A stretch of 64,000 nucleotides of DNA from Pirellulales bacterium (GTDB taxonomy: Bacteria; Planctomycetota; Planctomycetia; Pirellulales; Thermoguttaceae). The notes beneath the pieces were generated by a model. That model was not told the DNA's origin. It saw only the letters and a list, made by a program, of their open reading frames with translations, and did no database searches. Position 1 is the stretch's first letter, and each line of letters begins with the position of its first letter. This document shows, piece after piece, positions 16,185-24,228 of the stretch. Location of the stretch: positions 1-64,000 of the forward strand of contig JADLEL010000217.1 in the NCBI GenBank assembly GCA_020846145.1. Reading direction: 5' to 3'. The position numbers and the translations under genes were made by a program.

Positions 16185-16670
16185 ATGGATTTTCAACAAC
16201 GGCTGCAAAAGGCGATCGAGCGCGGCTCGCGGGCGGGCGACGAGCAAGCGCGGGCCGAGCGCGATCGGGAACTCAACGAAAAGGAACTGCAGCGGCTGCA
16301 CGCCCAGTACCGGCTCGAACTCGGCGAACGCATCGAGCGCTGCCTGGCCCAGGTGGCCGACCAGTTTCCCGGCTTCCAGTTGGAATCGATCGTCGGCGAG
16401 CGCGGCTGGGGGGCGGCCATCGCCCGCGACGATCTGCGCATCGACCGAATCGCCGGCCGCACCAACGGTTTCAGCCGCCTCGAGATGTTCATCCGCCCCT
16501 ACTCTTCCTATCGCCTTCTCGAACTCGCCGCCAAGGGCACCGTCCAGAACCGCGAGGTCTTCAACCGCACCCAATACCAGCGCCTCGCCGAGGCCGATCT
16601 CACCAGCTTCACCGAAATGATCGACCACGGGGCGCTCGAATTCGCCGAAATGTACGCGGCGAAGAAATAA
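16185..16670 (+). CDS. Conserved hypothetical protein, charged N-terminus (161 aa)
   Basis: The product starts MDFQQRLQKAIERGSRAGDE and has an N-terminal stretch rich in Arg, Glu and Lys (about residues 5-55) with coiled-coil character. A compact region follows, with VADQFPGFQLESIVGERGWG and LEMFIRPYSSYRLLELAAKG. No catalytic motif, signal peptide or membrane segment is visible. The ATG is preceded not by a Shine-Dalgarno but by a pyrimidine-rich leader (TTCCTCCTTCCGCCTTCC). The gene is 14 bases upstream of the nucleotidyltransferase gene on the same strand, so the two may be cotranscribed. Function unknown. Confidence 0.7.
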   Translation: MDFQQRLQKAIERGSRAGDEQARAERDRELNEKELQRLHAQYRLELGERIERCLAQVADQFPGFQLESIVGERGWGAAIARDDLRIDRIAGRTNGFSRLEMFIRPYSSYRLLELAAKGTVQNREVFNRTQYQRLAEADLTSFTEMIDHGALEFAEMYAAKK

Positions 16671-16684
16671 AGGGAATTTCTCGC

Positions 16685-17005
16685 ATGAAAACCCTCGATC
16701 GAGACATCCTGGACGAGATCGTGCAACGCCTCGCGGCCGAATTCCAGCCCGAGCAAATCTACCTTTTCGGCTCCCATGCCTGGGGCGAACCGGAGGAGGG
16801 AAGCGATTTCGACCTCTACGTCATCGTCTCCCAGAGCGCGGAAAAACCGATCGAAAGGGTGAAACGCGCGCGCCGATGTCTCGGCCGAACCGGCGTCGCC
16901 ACCGATATTCTCGTGAAAACGCGGGCGGAAGCCGAACGGTTCCGGTCCGTTCGAGCCTCGCTCGAGTTCAAAATCTTCCATGAAGGAGTGAAGGTTTATG
17001 GATGA
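16685..17005 (+). CDS. MNT-type nucleotidyltransferase domain protein
   Basis: The 106-residue protein is a minimal nucleotidyltransferase with the GS-x(10)-D-x-D signature (LFGSHAWGEPEEGSDFDLYV, residues about 27-46). Stand-alone MNT proteins commonly pair with HEPN-domain proteins as antitoxins that AMPylate the HEPN toxin, or act as orphan nucleotidyltransferases. AGGGAA lies before the ATG. A frame overlapping its stop (ATG at 16998) ends after only 24 codons, so no HEPN partner is present. The next gene is convergent. The toxin-antitoxin reading is therefore weak; the fold assignment is firm. Confidence 0.85.
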   Translation: MKTLDRDILDEIVQRLAAEFQPEQIYLFGSHAWGEPEEGSDFDLYVIVSQSAEKPIERVKRARRCLGRTGVATDILVKTRAEAERFRSVRASLEFKIFHEGVKVYG

Positions 17006-17080
17006 AGCAAAGATGTATCGGTCATGGGATGATTGCATCATCGGCGCTGAACGTGAACCGGCGCGTCCCTAGCGGCGCCT

Positions 17081-19102
17081 TTATCGCGGGCGAGTCGCCG
17101 CCGGCTGCCCCGCCGCGCTCGCCGTCCGCCGCCCGCGCAAATCGGCGAGATGCTCCAGCAGAATCCGCCGCACTTCGAGCACCGCCGCGGGATGCGCGTG
17201 AACCGTGGTGTGGTCGGCGGGCACGGCGATCTCCGAAGCCGCAAAATCGACGTGCGCGCTCGAAAGCGGCACCACTCCGTCTCCCTGCTCGGCGAAGGGC
17301 TTTGCGTACCAGGGCAGGGAAACGTCGCCCACGATGTTGTGGTACTTCACCCACGGCGGCCGGCGCGCCGCAAGCATCACCGGCACGATCGGCGACTTCG
17401 GCGAGAGCGAATCGATGCTCGTCTTTACCTTCAACAGCGAACCATCGACGAACGCTCCCGGATTTTCCCGGAAGATGGTTTCCTGCGTCAGGTCCAAGAT
17501 CGTTTGCGGAAAGGTGATGATCTTTTCCAGCATCCATTGCGTGGTCTGTTTCGAGAACGGGCTGCCCCGATGCGGCGTGCCGATCGTAACCACCTGGCGG
17601 ACCGACGCATTCGGCTCGAAATAAAACGTCTGCCGCAGCTTTTCCCGCACGTCCGCCGCGGTCTTCAGCGAATCGAGCGGCTCCTTGCTCACGAGTTTCC
17701 AATAATCGTCGCCGCTGGGGAGCGTCTGCAATTCCGCAAGCAGCCCGCCCATGCTATGCCCCACGAGCACCATCTGGTCCAACGCCGGCTCCCGCCGGTT
17801 CGGATCGAGCGCCTTGTGCGCCTCGGCTAAATCGCCGCGCAATTGCGCGGCGCTCAGCCAGAACGGCTGGCCGGTGGGATACAGATAGAACCAGAATTGA
17901 TAATTATCGCGAATCTCCGGCAGGTTCCGGAGATCGTTGAACATCTCCATCCAGGTCATCGGACTGGACCACAGGCCGTGCACCAGCACGACGGGGATCT
18001 TGCCCGGCTCGTACGGCTGCACCATGTACAGGCCCATGATCGGCTTCGGCCGGCCGGGCTGGATTTGCTTCAGCAAAGCGTCGGGCTTGAGGAGTCCCAC
18101 CGTGGCCAGCGCGTCGAGTTGCGGATTCGAGAGAAAATACGCCAGCGGCGTGGTCAAATCGCTCTCCAGCGGAACCCGGTGGTAGCCGACCATCGTGTCG
18201 TGCGTCGCGAGCGGATCGTAAAGCTCCAGTACGCCCTGCGCGCGGCCGGCGTTCTTTCGCGAATCGATCTCCTCCGGATTGAGCGGCCGCAAAAAGGCCG
18301 TGACGGGAAAGCTCAAGTCGGGCGGATAGTATTTCGCGCCCACCGGCTCGTTCTCGTAACTCTTCCGCACCGCGATCAGCGGCACGCCCAGCCCGTGCGT
18401 GAGATATTGATTTTTCAGGCCCTTGACCTCGAAATCGGAACAGAACTCGAAGCGTTTGAAATCCGAGTCGCTCCACCGCGAACCGACCAGTTTGCATTCG
18501 ATGTCCCAGGTGCCGGCGGCGGTGTGGATGCTCCGCGTCGAGCCGGGCTGAAGCTGCTTGTCCGCGACGATGATCCGCAGGCCCGCCTCGAGCGCCCCGT
18601 TGTACAAATCGCACGCCCCGCGATACTGCGGATCGTACGGATTCCGCGTGCCGGCGTAGCGGCCGTCGAAGAGATACTGATAGGCGTACAGCACCGCGGC
18701 CCCGTACAGATCGAGCGCGACTTGCTGGTCGTAATTTTCGGCGGTCTTTCCGCCCAGGTAGGCCAGTTCGCCCATCGCATACGTCCGCTCGGCGACGGGT
18801 ATCTGATCGTTGAACGCTTGCAGTTGCGCGATCGTCGGCCGCGGATCGCCCTTCGGCTTGTAGCTCAAGTTGTGAATCCGCAGCAGTTGCACGGTCCGCG
18901 GGCTCGGCTGCGGTCCCCAATAGGAACCGAGCTGCAGTTCCTCGCCCAGCGGATTTTGCGGCACCGACCGCAAGCTCACGCGGTTCGACGAGCATCCCAC
19001 CGGCGCGACGAGCGCAGCCGTCAACAGGACGCTGAGCAGAACCGTCCGCCGCCGCGCCGCGAAGATTTTCGTCGTTGGGATATTGTTCGACATCGTAACC
19101 AA
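17081..19102 (-). CDS. Alpha/beta-hydrolase lipoprotein (lipase/esterase-like)
   Basis: The 673-residue protein has a lipoprotein signal ending LVAPVGC (Cys 37), so it is probably anchored to a membrane facing the periplasm or outside. The first 350 residues form a family-specific region. The hydrolase starts near residue 370 with VVLVHGLWSSPMTW. The nucleophile elbow GHSMGG lies at about 447-452; GDGVVPLSSAHVD and DHTTVHAHP near the end provide candidate acid and histidine. VVTIGTPHRGSPF is typical of bacterial lipases and esterases. The substrate is unknown. An ATG three codons later is an alternative start. A REP-like palindrome lies directly upstream, leaving little room for a promoter. 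Confidence 0.85.
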   Translation of the reverse strand: MVTMSNNIPTTKIFAARRRTVLLSVLLTAALVAPVGCSSNRVSLRSVPQNPLGEELQLGSYWGPQPSPRTVQLLRIHNLSYKPKGDPRPTIAQLQAFNDQIPVAERTYAMGELAYLGGKTAENYDQQVALDLYGAAVLYAYQYLFDGRYAGTRNPYDPQYRGACDLYNGALEAGLRIIVADKQLQPGSTRSIHTAAGTWDIECKLVGSRWSDSDFKRFEFCSDFEVKGLKNQYLTHGLGVPLIAVRKSYENEPVGAKYYPPDLSFPVTAFLRPLNPEEIDSRKNAGRAQGVLELYDPLATHDTMVGYHRVPLESDLTTPLAYFLSNPQLDALATVGLLKPDALLKQIQPGRPKPIMGLYMVQPYEPGKIPVVLVHGLWSSPMTWMEMFNDLRNLPEIRDNYQFWFYLYPTGQPFWLSAAQLRGDLAEAHKALDPNRREPALDQMVLVGHSMGGLLAELQTLPSGDDYWKLVSKEPLDSLKTAADVREKLRQTFYFEPNASVRQVVTIGTPHRGSPFSKQTTQWMLEKIITFPQTILDLTQETIFRENPGAFVDGSLLKVKTSIDSLSPKSPIVPVMLAARRPPWVKYHNIVGDVSLPWYAKPFAEQGDGVVPLSSAHVDFAASEIAVPADHTTVHAHPAAVLEVRRILLEHLADLRGRRTASAAGQPAATRPR

Positions 19103-19108
19103 ACAAAA

Positions 19109-19190
19109 AGCGAGCCGCCGGGTTTATCCCGGCGCTTCGGCCTGAATCGCTCCCGGAACGAAGCGCCGGGATAAACCCGGCGGCTCGCTT
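19109..19190. repeat. REP-like palindromic pair, copy 1
   Basis: AGCGAGCCGCCGGGTTTATC and the following CCGGCGCTTCG are followed 20 bases later by their reverse complement, with arms of about 31 bases. The same paired structure occurs at 29954-30035, and a single diverged unit at 5893-5923. Each arm can also fold on itself. No coding content. Confidence 0.85.
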
Positions 19191-19337
19191 GGCGCGCAAT
19201 CCGACCCAAAATAAGGAGGGCACAATAAAGAGAGAGCCAAAAAGCGTCAAGGGCGATTCGAGAAAACGACCCTCGCGAAAGCACTGCCAGCACTGCTGGC
19301 ACTTGCTTGGCAGGTCCCTCCTGCCGGGTGGGACTTG

Positions 19338-19889
19338 TTAGCTATATTCTTCCTTCAACAACCGCAACTGCCCTTCGATCCACTCTGCCGCCCGACCGAA
19401 CGACGGAAAATGCAGCGCCAAGAGCAGCGCCATGATGCCGGCGGCGGCCAGCGCAATCGGCGAGCATTCGAGCATATAGGCCACGAGCAGAAAAAACGTC
19501 GGACCTTCGATTAACGCGGCCGAAACGATCAGTTTGCTTTGCAGCAGGGATATTGCTTGCCGCCCGGCTTCTTCTTCCAACTCGTCGAAACGAATCCCCC
19601 GCGTTCCGGCGTCTCGTTGAGTCGAATTCTGCTTGAGATTGCCGAGAATCTTTTTCCGTCCCGTAGCGACTATAATTGTTGGTACAACCGCGCGGGGAAT
19701 CATCGCCAAAACGGCAACGCCCAGCGCGAGGTAAGTTACCAATTTCGAATCGGCGTCCGTTGGGATCAAAGGCGAAACGACTATCGCAACCACGGCGAAC
19801 ACCACGCAGCCCATGACCAACGCCGCAACGATGATTTGCATCGCCCGTACGCGGCCGGGAAGCTCGTCGCGCCAGTTTGGCAAAGGCAT
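19338..19889 (-). CDS. Four-helix membrane protein of unknown function
   Basis: The 183-residue protein starts MPLPNWRDELPGRVRAMQII. Hydrophobic segments suggest four transmembrane helices, roughly 16-40, 48-70, 123-143 and 146-163, in two hairpins separated by a polar region (GRKKILGNLKQNSTQRDAG). ATG 19889 is chosen because AGGAGAG precedes it; the frame stays open to 20156 but that part would overlap guaA and lacks signals. No motif identifies a function. The arrangement, with a pair of helices, a charged loop and another pair, is seen in many uncharacterised planctomycete proteins. Confidence 0.75.
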   Translation of the reverse strand: MPLPNWRDELPGRVRAMQIIVAALVMGCVVFAVVAIVVSPLIPTDADSKLVTYLALGVAVLAMIPRAVVPTIIVATGRKKILGNLKQNSTQRDAGTRGIRFDELEEEAGRQAISLLQSKLIVSAALIEGPTFFLLVAYMLECSPIALAAAGIMALLLALHFPSFGRAAEWIEGQLRLLKEEYS

Positions 19890-20091
19890 GGTACTCTCCT
19901 TAATGGATAGAGGTGAACTGCCTTTTGTTATACAACGATCTCCCCGCAGCACAATAGGGGGGTATTTCCTGCTTTGCCCCAAGATAATCTCCAATCCCTC
20001 TTCCTCTATCGGGTGGGCTGCTTCTGCCATTACCCTCTGGTATCCCTCCCTGGAACACTTATAATAACCGGTTTTCCCTGTGGTATTGCAA

Positions 20092-21645
20092 ATGACAAAA
20101 GTCGCCGACGAGAAAGTCTTGGTCTTGGATTTCGGATCGCAATACGCCCAACTCATCGCTCGTAGAGTGCGACAGCAGAAGGTCTATTGCGAGATCGTCC
20201 GACACGATATCTCCGCCGCGCGAATCCGCGAGATCGCCCCCAAAGGCGTCATCCTCTCCGGCGGGCCGGCCAGCGTCTATGAACGGGGCGCTCCCCAGTG
20301 CGACACGGAAATCTTCCGCCTGGGCATCCCCGTGCTCGGCATCTGCTACGGCATGCAACTCGCATGCGATGCATTGGGCGGCCACGTGCAAAGCGCGCCC
20401 GCGCGGGAATACGGCCGCGCGCACTGCCGGGTCATCGACGCAAACAACGAGCTTTTCGCCGGCTTGCCCGCGAAATTCGAAGTTTGGATGAGCCACGGCG
20501 ATCAGATTTCGCAAATCGCCGCCGATTTCCTCTCCTTGGCGGCCACCGAAACCTGTCCCTTCGCCGCCGTCAAACATGCCGTGCTGCCGCTCTACGGCCT
20601 GCAATTCCACCCCGAAGTTACCCACACGCCGCGCGGCCAGGATATTCTCGGCAACTTCCTGATCAAGGTCTGCCGTTGCCGCGGCACTTGGGAACTGGGC
20701 GATTTCGCCCGCGAGACCATTGCCGCCATTCGCGCCCGCGTGGGCGATGATCGCGTGATCTGCGGGCTCTCCGGCGGCGTCGATTCGGCCGTCACCGCCG
20801 CGCTCATTTCGCAGGCCGTCGGCGACCAGCTTTCCTGCATTCTCGTCGATAACGGCCTGCTCAGAAAGGCCGAGGAAGAGGCGGTCATCCGCGAGTTTAC
20901 CAATCACTTCAAGGCCGATCTGCACGTCGTCCATGCCGAGGAAAAATTTCTCGAAGCCCTCGCCGGCGTCGTCGAGCCGCAGGAGAAGCGCAAACGCATC
21001 GGCCATGCGTTCATCGAGTGCTTTAGCGACGAAGCGGCGAAGATCGAGAACGCGAAATTCCTCGCCCAGGGCACGCTCTATCCCGACGTGATCGAAAGCG
21101 GCGGCACGCCCGACGGCCCGGCGGCGACCATCAAGCTGCACCACAACGTGGGCGGACTGCCCGAAGATTTGGCCTTCGAACTGATCGAGCCGCTCCGCGA
21201 CCTGTTCAAGGACGAAGTCCGCGCGCTGGGCCTGCAATTGGGGCTGCCCGAGGACGTCGTCTGGCGGCATCCCTTCCCCGGACCGGGCTTGGCCGTGCGC
21301 TGTCTGGGCGAAGTTGCGAAAATCAGGCTCGACACGCTCCGCGACGCCGACGCCATCGTGATCGAAGAGATCAAAAAGGCCGGCCTTTATCGCAAAACCG
21401 CGCAAGTTTTCGCGGTGCTGCTGCCGGTGCAAAGCGTGGGCGTGATGGGCGATGCCCGCACCTACGCCGACGTCGTTGCCGTCCGCGCCATCGCAACGGA
21501 AGACTTCATGACCGCCGACTGGTGCCATTTGCCCTACGATCTTTTGGCCCGCATCTCCACCCGCATCATCAACGAAGTGCAGGGCGTCAATCGCGTCGTG
21601 TACGATATCAGCAGCAAACCTCCGGCCACCATCGAGTGGGAATGA
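20092..21645 (+). CDS. guaA: GMP synthase (glutamine-hydrolysing)
   Basis: The 517-residue enzyme converts XMP to GMP with ATP and glutamine in purine synthesis. The N-terminal class I amidotransferase has the nucleophile in GICYGMQ (about residue 82) and the His-x-Glu pair in HPEVTH (about 177). The ATP-pyrophosphatase loop SGGVDS follows at about 227. The C-terminal dimerisation domain is complete ([15 protein letters not shown] ... [13 protein letters not shown]). The ATG at 20092 is preferred; a GTG four codons upstream is possible. A TATAAT-like hexamer at 20060-20065 could be its -10 box, though no clear -35 is visible. Confidence 0.98.
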   Translation: MTKVADEKVLVLDFGSQYAQLIARRVRQQKVYCEIVRHDISAARIREIAPKGVILSGGPASVYERGAPQCDTEIFRLGIPVLGICYGMQLACDALGGHVQSAPAREYGRAHCRVIDANNELFAGLPAKFEVWMSHGDQISQIAADFLSLAATETCPFAAVKHAVLPLYGLQFHPEVTHTPRGQDILGNFLIKVCRCRGTWELGDFARETIAAIRARVGDDRVICGLSGGVDSAVTAALISQAVGDQLSCILVDNGLLRKAEEEAVIREFTNHFKADLHVVHAEEKFLEALAGVVEPQEKRKRIGHAFIECFSDEAAKIENAKFLAQGTLYPDVIESGGTPDGPAATIKLHHNVGGLPEDLAFELIEPLRDLFKDEVRALGLQLGLPEDVVWRHPFPGPGLAVRCLGEVAKIRLDTLRDADAIVIEEIKKAGLYRKTAQVFAVLLPVQSVGVMGDARTYADVVAVRAIATEDFMTADWCHLPYDLLARISTRIINEVQGVNRVVYDISSKPPATIEWE

Positions 21646-21679
21646 GGAGGGGGCTTGCGCATCGTCATCAAGAAATTTT

Positions 21680-21880
21680 GTAAGCATCCACGCCCCGGTC
21701 GGGGACTGGTCCATTTTTCGGCGTGAAAACGTATTTTGTGGACAAACGGTAGGCCGAAAACATGGACCTGTCCCCTTCCCGCGGCGCAAGGGGGACAGTC
21801 CCATTTTTGCGGCGATTAAACACATTTACGGCACCATCATCTTTTGCGCCGCAAAAATCGGGACAGTCCCCTGTGAACGG
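21680..21880. repeat. Intergenic palindromic repeat, copy B, with adjoining hairpin
   Basis: 21680-21805 is the inverted near-identical copy of 1-126. Immediately to the right, GGGGGACAGTCCCATTTTTG at about 21790 and CAAAAATCGGGACAGTCCCC ending near 21871 form a further inverted repeat, so two nested palindromic modules sit side by side. No ORF is supported. Confidence 0.8.
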
Positions 21881-22054
21881 TTACGAAATTTTCAGCTCTC
21901 TTGAAAATGCAAAGTTAGCGGTCCTGCAAATACTATCCGACGGATTAACGCGACAATTTTATACCGTTGCTTCAGGGATGGCGGTACGACTGCCATCCCA
22001 ACTCCCTGTCGTTTTACGATTATCGAACCCCAAGCATAACGGCATCCGTCCACT
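21881..22054. repeat. GATGGCAGT-hairpin element, copy 1
   Basis: 21915-21936 (TTAGCGGTCCTGCAAATACT...) is found inverted at 50681-50700. It is followed by the hairpin GGGATGGCGGTACGACTGCC...CCC at 21975-21999. Related hairpins occur at 34619-34643 and 50640-50666. The element fills most of the space between guaA and the first Hsp70 gene. Confidence 0.65.
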
Positions 22055-24076
22055 ATGACCCGCGAAATCCCCATCGGCATCGATCTCGGCACCACCTTCT
22101 CGGCGGTGTCGTATATCGACCATGCCGGGCATACCCTGGTGATTCGCAATGCCGAAGGAGAAATTCTCACGCCTAGCGTGGTGCTTTTCGGCGAGAACGA
22201 AGTCATCGTCGGCAAGGAGGCTCGAAACGCCGCCGCGGTCCAACCCGACCTGGTGGCGCAGTGGGTCAAACGCGACATGGGTTCGCCGTTTTACACGCGG
22301 CCCATCCACGGCCAAAAGTTGCCGCCCGAAGTGATCCAAGGCTGCATCCTCCGGAAACTCAAGCTCGATATCCAGCGCACGCTGGGCCGCGTCGATCGCG
22401 TGGTGGTAACCGTGCCGGCCTATTTCGACGAAATCCGCCGCAAAGGCACCGCCGACGCCGCCGAAATGGCGGGACTGAAAATCCTCGATATCGTCAACGA
22501 GCCGACCGCCGCCGCGCTCGCGTTCGGCGAAACGCTGGGTTATCTCTCGCCCACCGGCGCGCCGCAAAAGGAGATGACCATCTTCGCGTACGATCTCGGC
22601 GGCGGCACCTTCGACGCCACGCTGTTGAAACTCGCGCCGGGCGATATCCGCACCCTCGCCACCGACGGCGACGTGATGCTCGGCGGGCACGATTGGGACC
22701 TGCGGCTGGCCGACTTCGCCGCCGACGCCTTTCAAAAGCAGCACGGCCTCGATCCCCGAAAAAATCCCGCCGCCATGAACCGTACGCTGGCGGCGGCCGT
22801 CGAAGCGAAACATACGCTCAGTGCCCGCGTGCGCGCCTCACTCCGCGTGGAAATGGCCGGCCGCGCGAGCGAAGTCCAAATAACGCGGGAGCAGCTCGAG
22901 GAAATGACCGCCGACCTGCTCGAACGCACTTCCTACACCACGCGGCAATTGCTGGCCGCCGCCGGGCTGGAGTGGAAGGACATCGACCGGCTGCTGCTGG
23001 TGGGCGGATCGACGCGGATGCCGATGGTCGTGAACGCGCTCCGCCGGATGAGCGGCCTGGAGCCCGACCACACCGTAAATCCCGATGAAGCCGTCGCCCG
23101 CGGCGCCGCGCTTTATGCGGGCTATCTGCTCGCCAAGGAATCGGGCGACGTGCGGAAAGCGGCATTCGAGATCACGAACGTGAATTCGCACAGCCTGGGC
23201 GTGGAGGGGATCGATCCCGACACCTTGCGGAAGAAAAACTTCGTGCTCATCCCCCGCAACACGTCTTTGCCCGCCAAAGCGACCGAGCGCTTCTCGACCA
23301 AAATGGAAGGACAGCGTTCGATCGTGCTCAGAGTTCTCGAGGGCGAGAGTACGATTCCCGGCGAATGCACGGCCATCGGACGGACCGCGATCCGCGATCT
23401 GCCCGCCGGACTCATCAAAGGCTGGCCTATCGACGTTACTTTCGAATACGGCAGCAACGGCCGGCTAAGCGTCCACGCGGTGGTGCCGGGCACCAGTCAC
23501 GAAGCGAAATTGGATTTGGAACGCGACTCCGGCATGACGCGCGAAGGCATCGAACAATGGAAACGCTCCGTCGGTGAAGCCGCCGGATTCAACTCCTTCG
23601 AGTCGATGCTCCAAGACGTGCTGGGCATCAACATCCCCCTCGCTCCGTCAATCGAGAATCCCGAAGCCTCCCCTCTCCGGGCACCGACCGATGGTCGGTC
23701 GGCGGGCGCCACGGAGTGTTCGGGGCCGGGGGTGAGGGCTTATGATTCCGCGCCTTTGGACGATTCCCCGGCTGAAAAACTTTCCCCCATCCCCCCATGC
23801 AAGCCCGGCGCGTCTGCCCTGCGAACCTTCGCCGCCAAGCCGCAATCGCTGGCCGGCGCCGCTCCGCTCTGGGAGGAAGCGGAGCATATCCCGGTGGAAA
23901 ATACCGTTGAATTCGCCCCGGAGAAGCCCAATGGAAAACCGCCTTCCGCCGGCATGTCGCTTTCGAGGGTGCTGTTCAACGCGATCGGTTTTGCCGTTTT
24001 TTCCGCCTTCGGCTTGGCATTGGGTTATGCGATATTACACTATATAATGCCCGATAAGTTCAAATGGCCTTGGTAA
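22055..24076 (+). CDS. Membrane-anchored Hsp70-family protein
   Basis: The 673-residue protein has a complete Hsp70 ATPase domain: IGIDLGTTFSAV (7-18), VNEPTAAALAFG (about 148), YDLGGGTFDAT (about 183) and LLVGGSTRMPMV (about 317). A beta-type substrate-binding region follows (NSHSLGVEGIDPD ... ), ending in a shortened helical lid. About 540-620 is low-complexity linker, part of which looks like an inserted palindrome. Near 635-662 there is one transmembrane helix (FNAIGFAVFSAFGLALGYAI), with a short basic tail. There is no DnaK-type C-terminal EEVD motif. No DnaJ or GrpE gene is adjacent. The second Hsp70 gene follows, suggesting a duplicated, specialised chaperone pair. Confidence 0.92.
   Translation: MTREIPIGIDLGTTFSAVSYIDHAGHTLVIRNAEGEILTPSVVLFGENEVIVGKEARNAAAVQPDLVAQWVKRDMGSPFYTRPIHGQKLPPEVIQGCILRKLKLDIQRTLGRVDRVVVTVPAYFDEIRRKGTADAAEMAGLKILDIVNEPTAAALAFGETLGYLSPTGAPQKEMTIFAYDLGGGTFDATLLKLAPGDIRTLATDGDVMLGGHDWDLRLADFAADAFQKQHGLDPRKNPAAMNRTLAAAVEAKHTLSARVRASLRVEMAGRASEVQITREQLEEMTADLLERTSYTTRQLLAAAGLEWKDIDRLLLVGGSTRMPMVVNALRRMSGLEPDHTVNPDEAVARGAALYAGYLLAKESGDVRKAAFEITNVNSHSLGVEGIDPDTLRKKNFVLIPRNTSLPAKATERFSTKMEGQRSIVLRVLEGESTIPGECTAIGRTAIRDLPAGLIKGWPIDVTFEYGSNGRLSVHAVVPGTSHEAKLDLERDSGMTREGIEQWKRSVGEAAGFNSFESMLQDVLGINIPLAPSIENPEASPLRAPTDGRSAGATECSGPGVRAYDSAPLDDSPAEKLSPIPPCKPGASALRTFAAKPQSLAGAAPLWEEAEHIPVENTVEFAPEKPNGKPPSAGMSLSRVLFNAIGFAVFSAFGLALGYAILHYIMPDKFKWPW
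23664..23741 (+). repeat. Palindromic element inside the Hsp70 coding sequence
   Basis: AAGCCTCCCCTCTCCGG on the left is nearly complementary to CCGGGGGTGAGGGCTT on the right, enclosing the palindrome ACCGACCGATGGTCGGT. The span of about 78 bases keeps the reading frame (about 26 codons) and encodes atypical sequence around SPLRAPTDGRSAGATECSGP in the linker before the transmembrane helix. Confidence 0.6.
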
Positions 24077-24083
24077 ATACTCG

Positions 24084-24227
24084 TTCCCACGCTCCGCGTG
24101 GGAACGCGCCTCCGCGACGCTCCGCGTCGCTGAGGCGCCGAGCGACATCGAACCAGACCTTCGCGCCGCGGACGCCGGAGCGTCCGGCAATTGCGTTCCC
24201 ACGCGGAGCATGGGAACGAGGATAGTT
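24084..24227. repeat. CGTTCCCACG inverted-repeat element
   Basis: CTCGTTCCCACGCTCCGCGT at the left is matched by the inverted CACGCGGAGCATGGGAACGA at the right, with an inner GACGCTCCGCGTCGCTGAGG hairpin. This type of element is widespread in environmental bacterial genomes. It separates the two Hsp70 genes and ends at the ATG region of the second. Confidence 0.8.
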
Positions 24228-24228
24228 T

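Noticed and set aside
20059-21825. Antisense frame of 588 codons opposite guaA
   Set aside because: guaA is unmistakable on the plus strand; the antisense translation has no family features.
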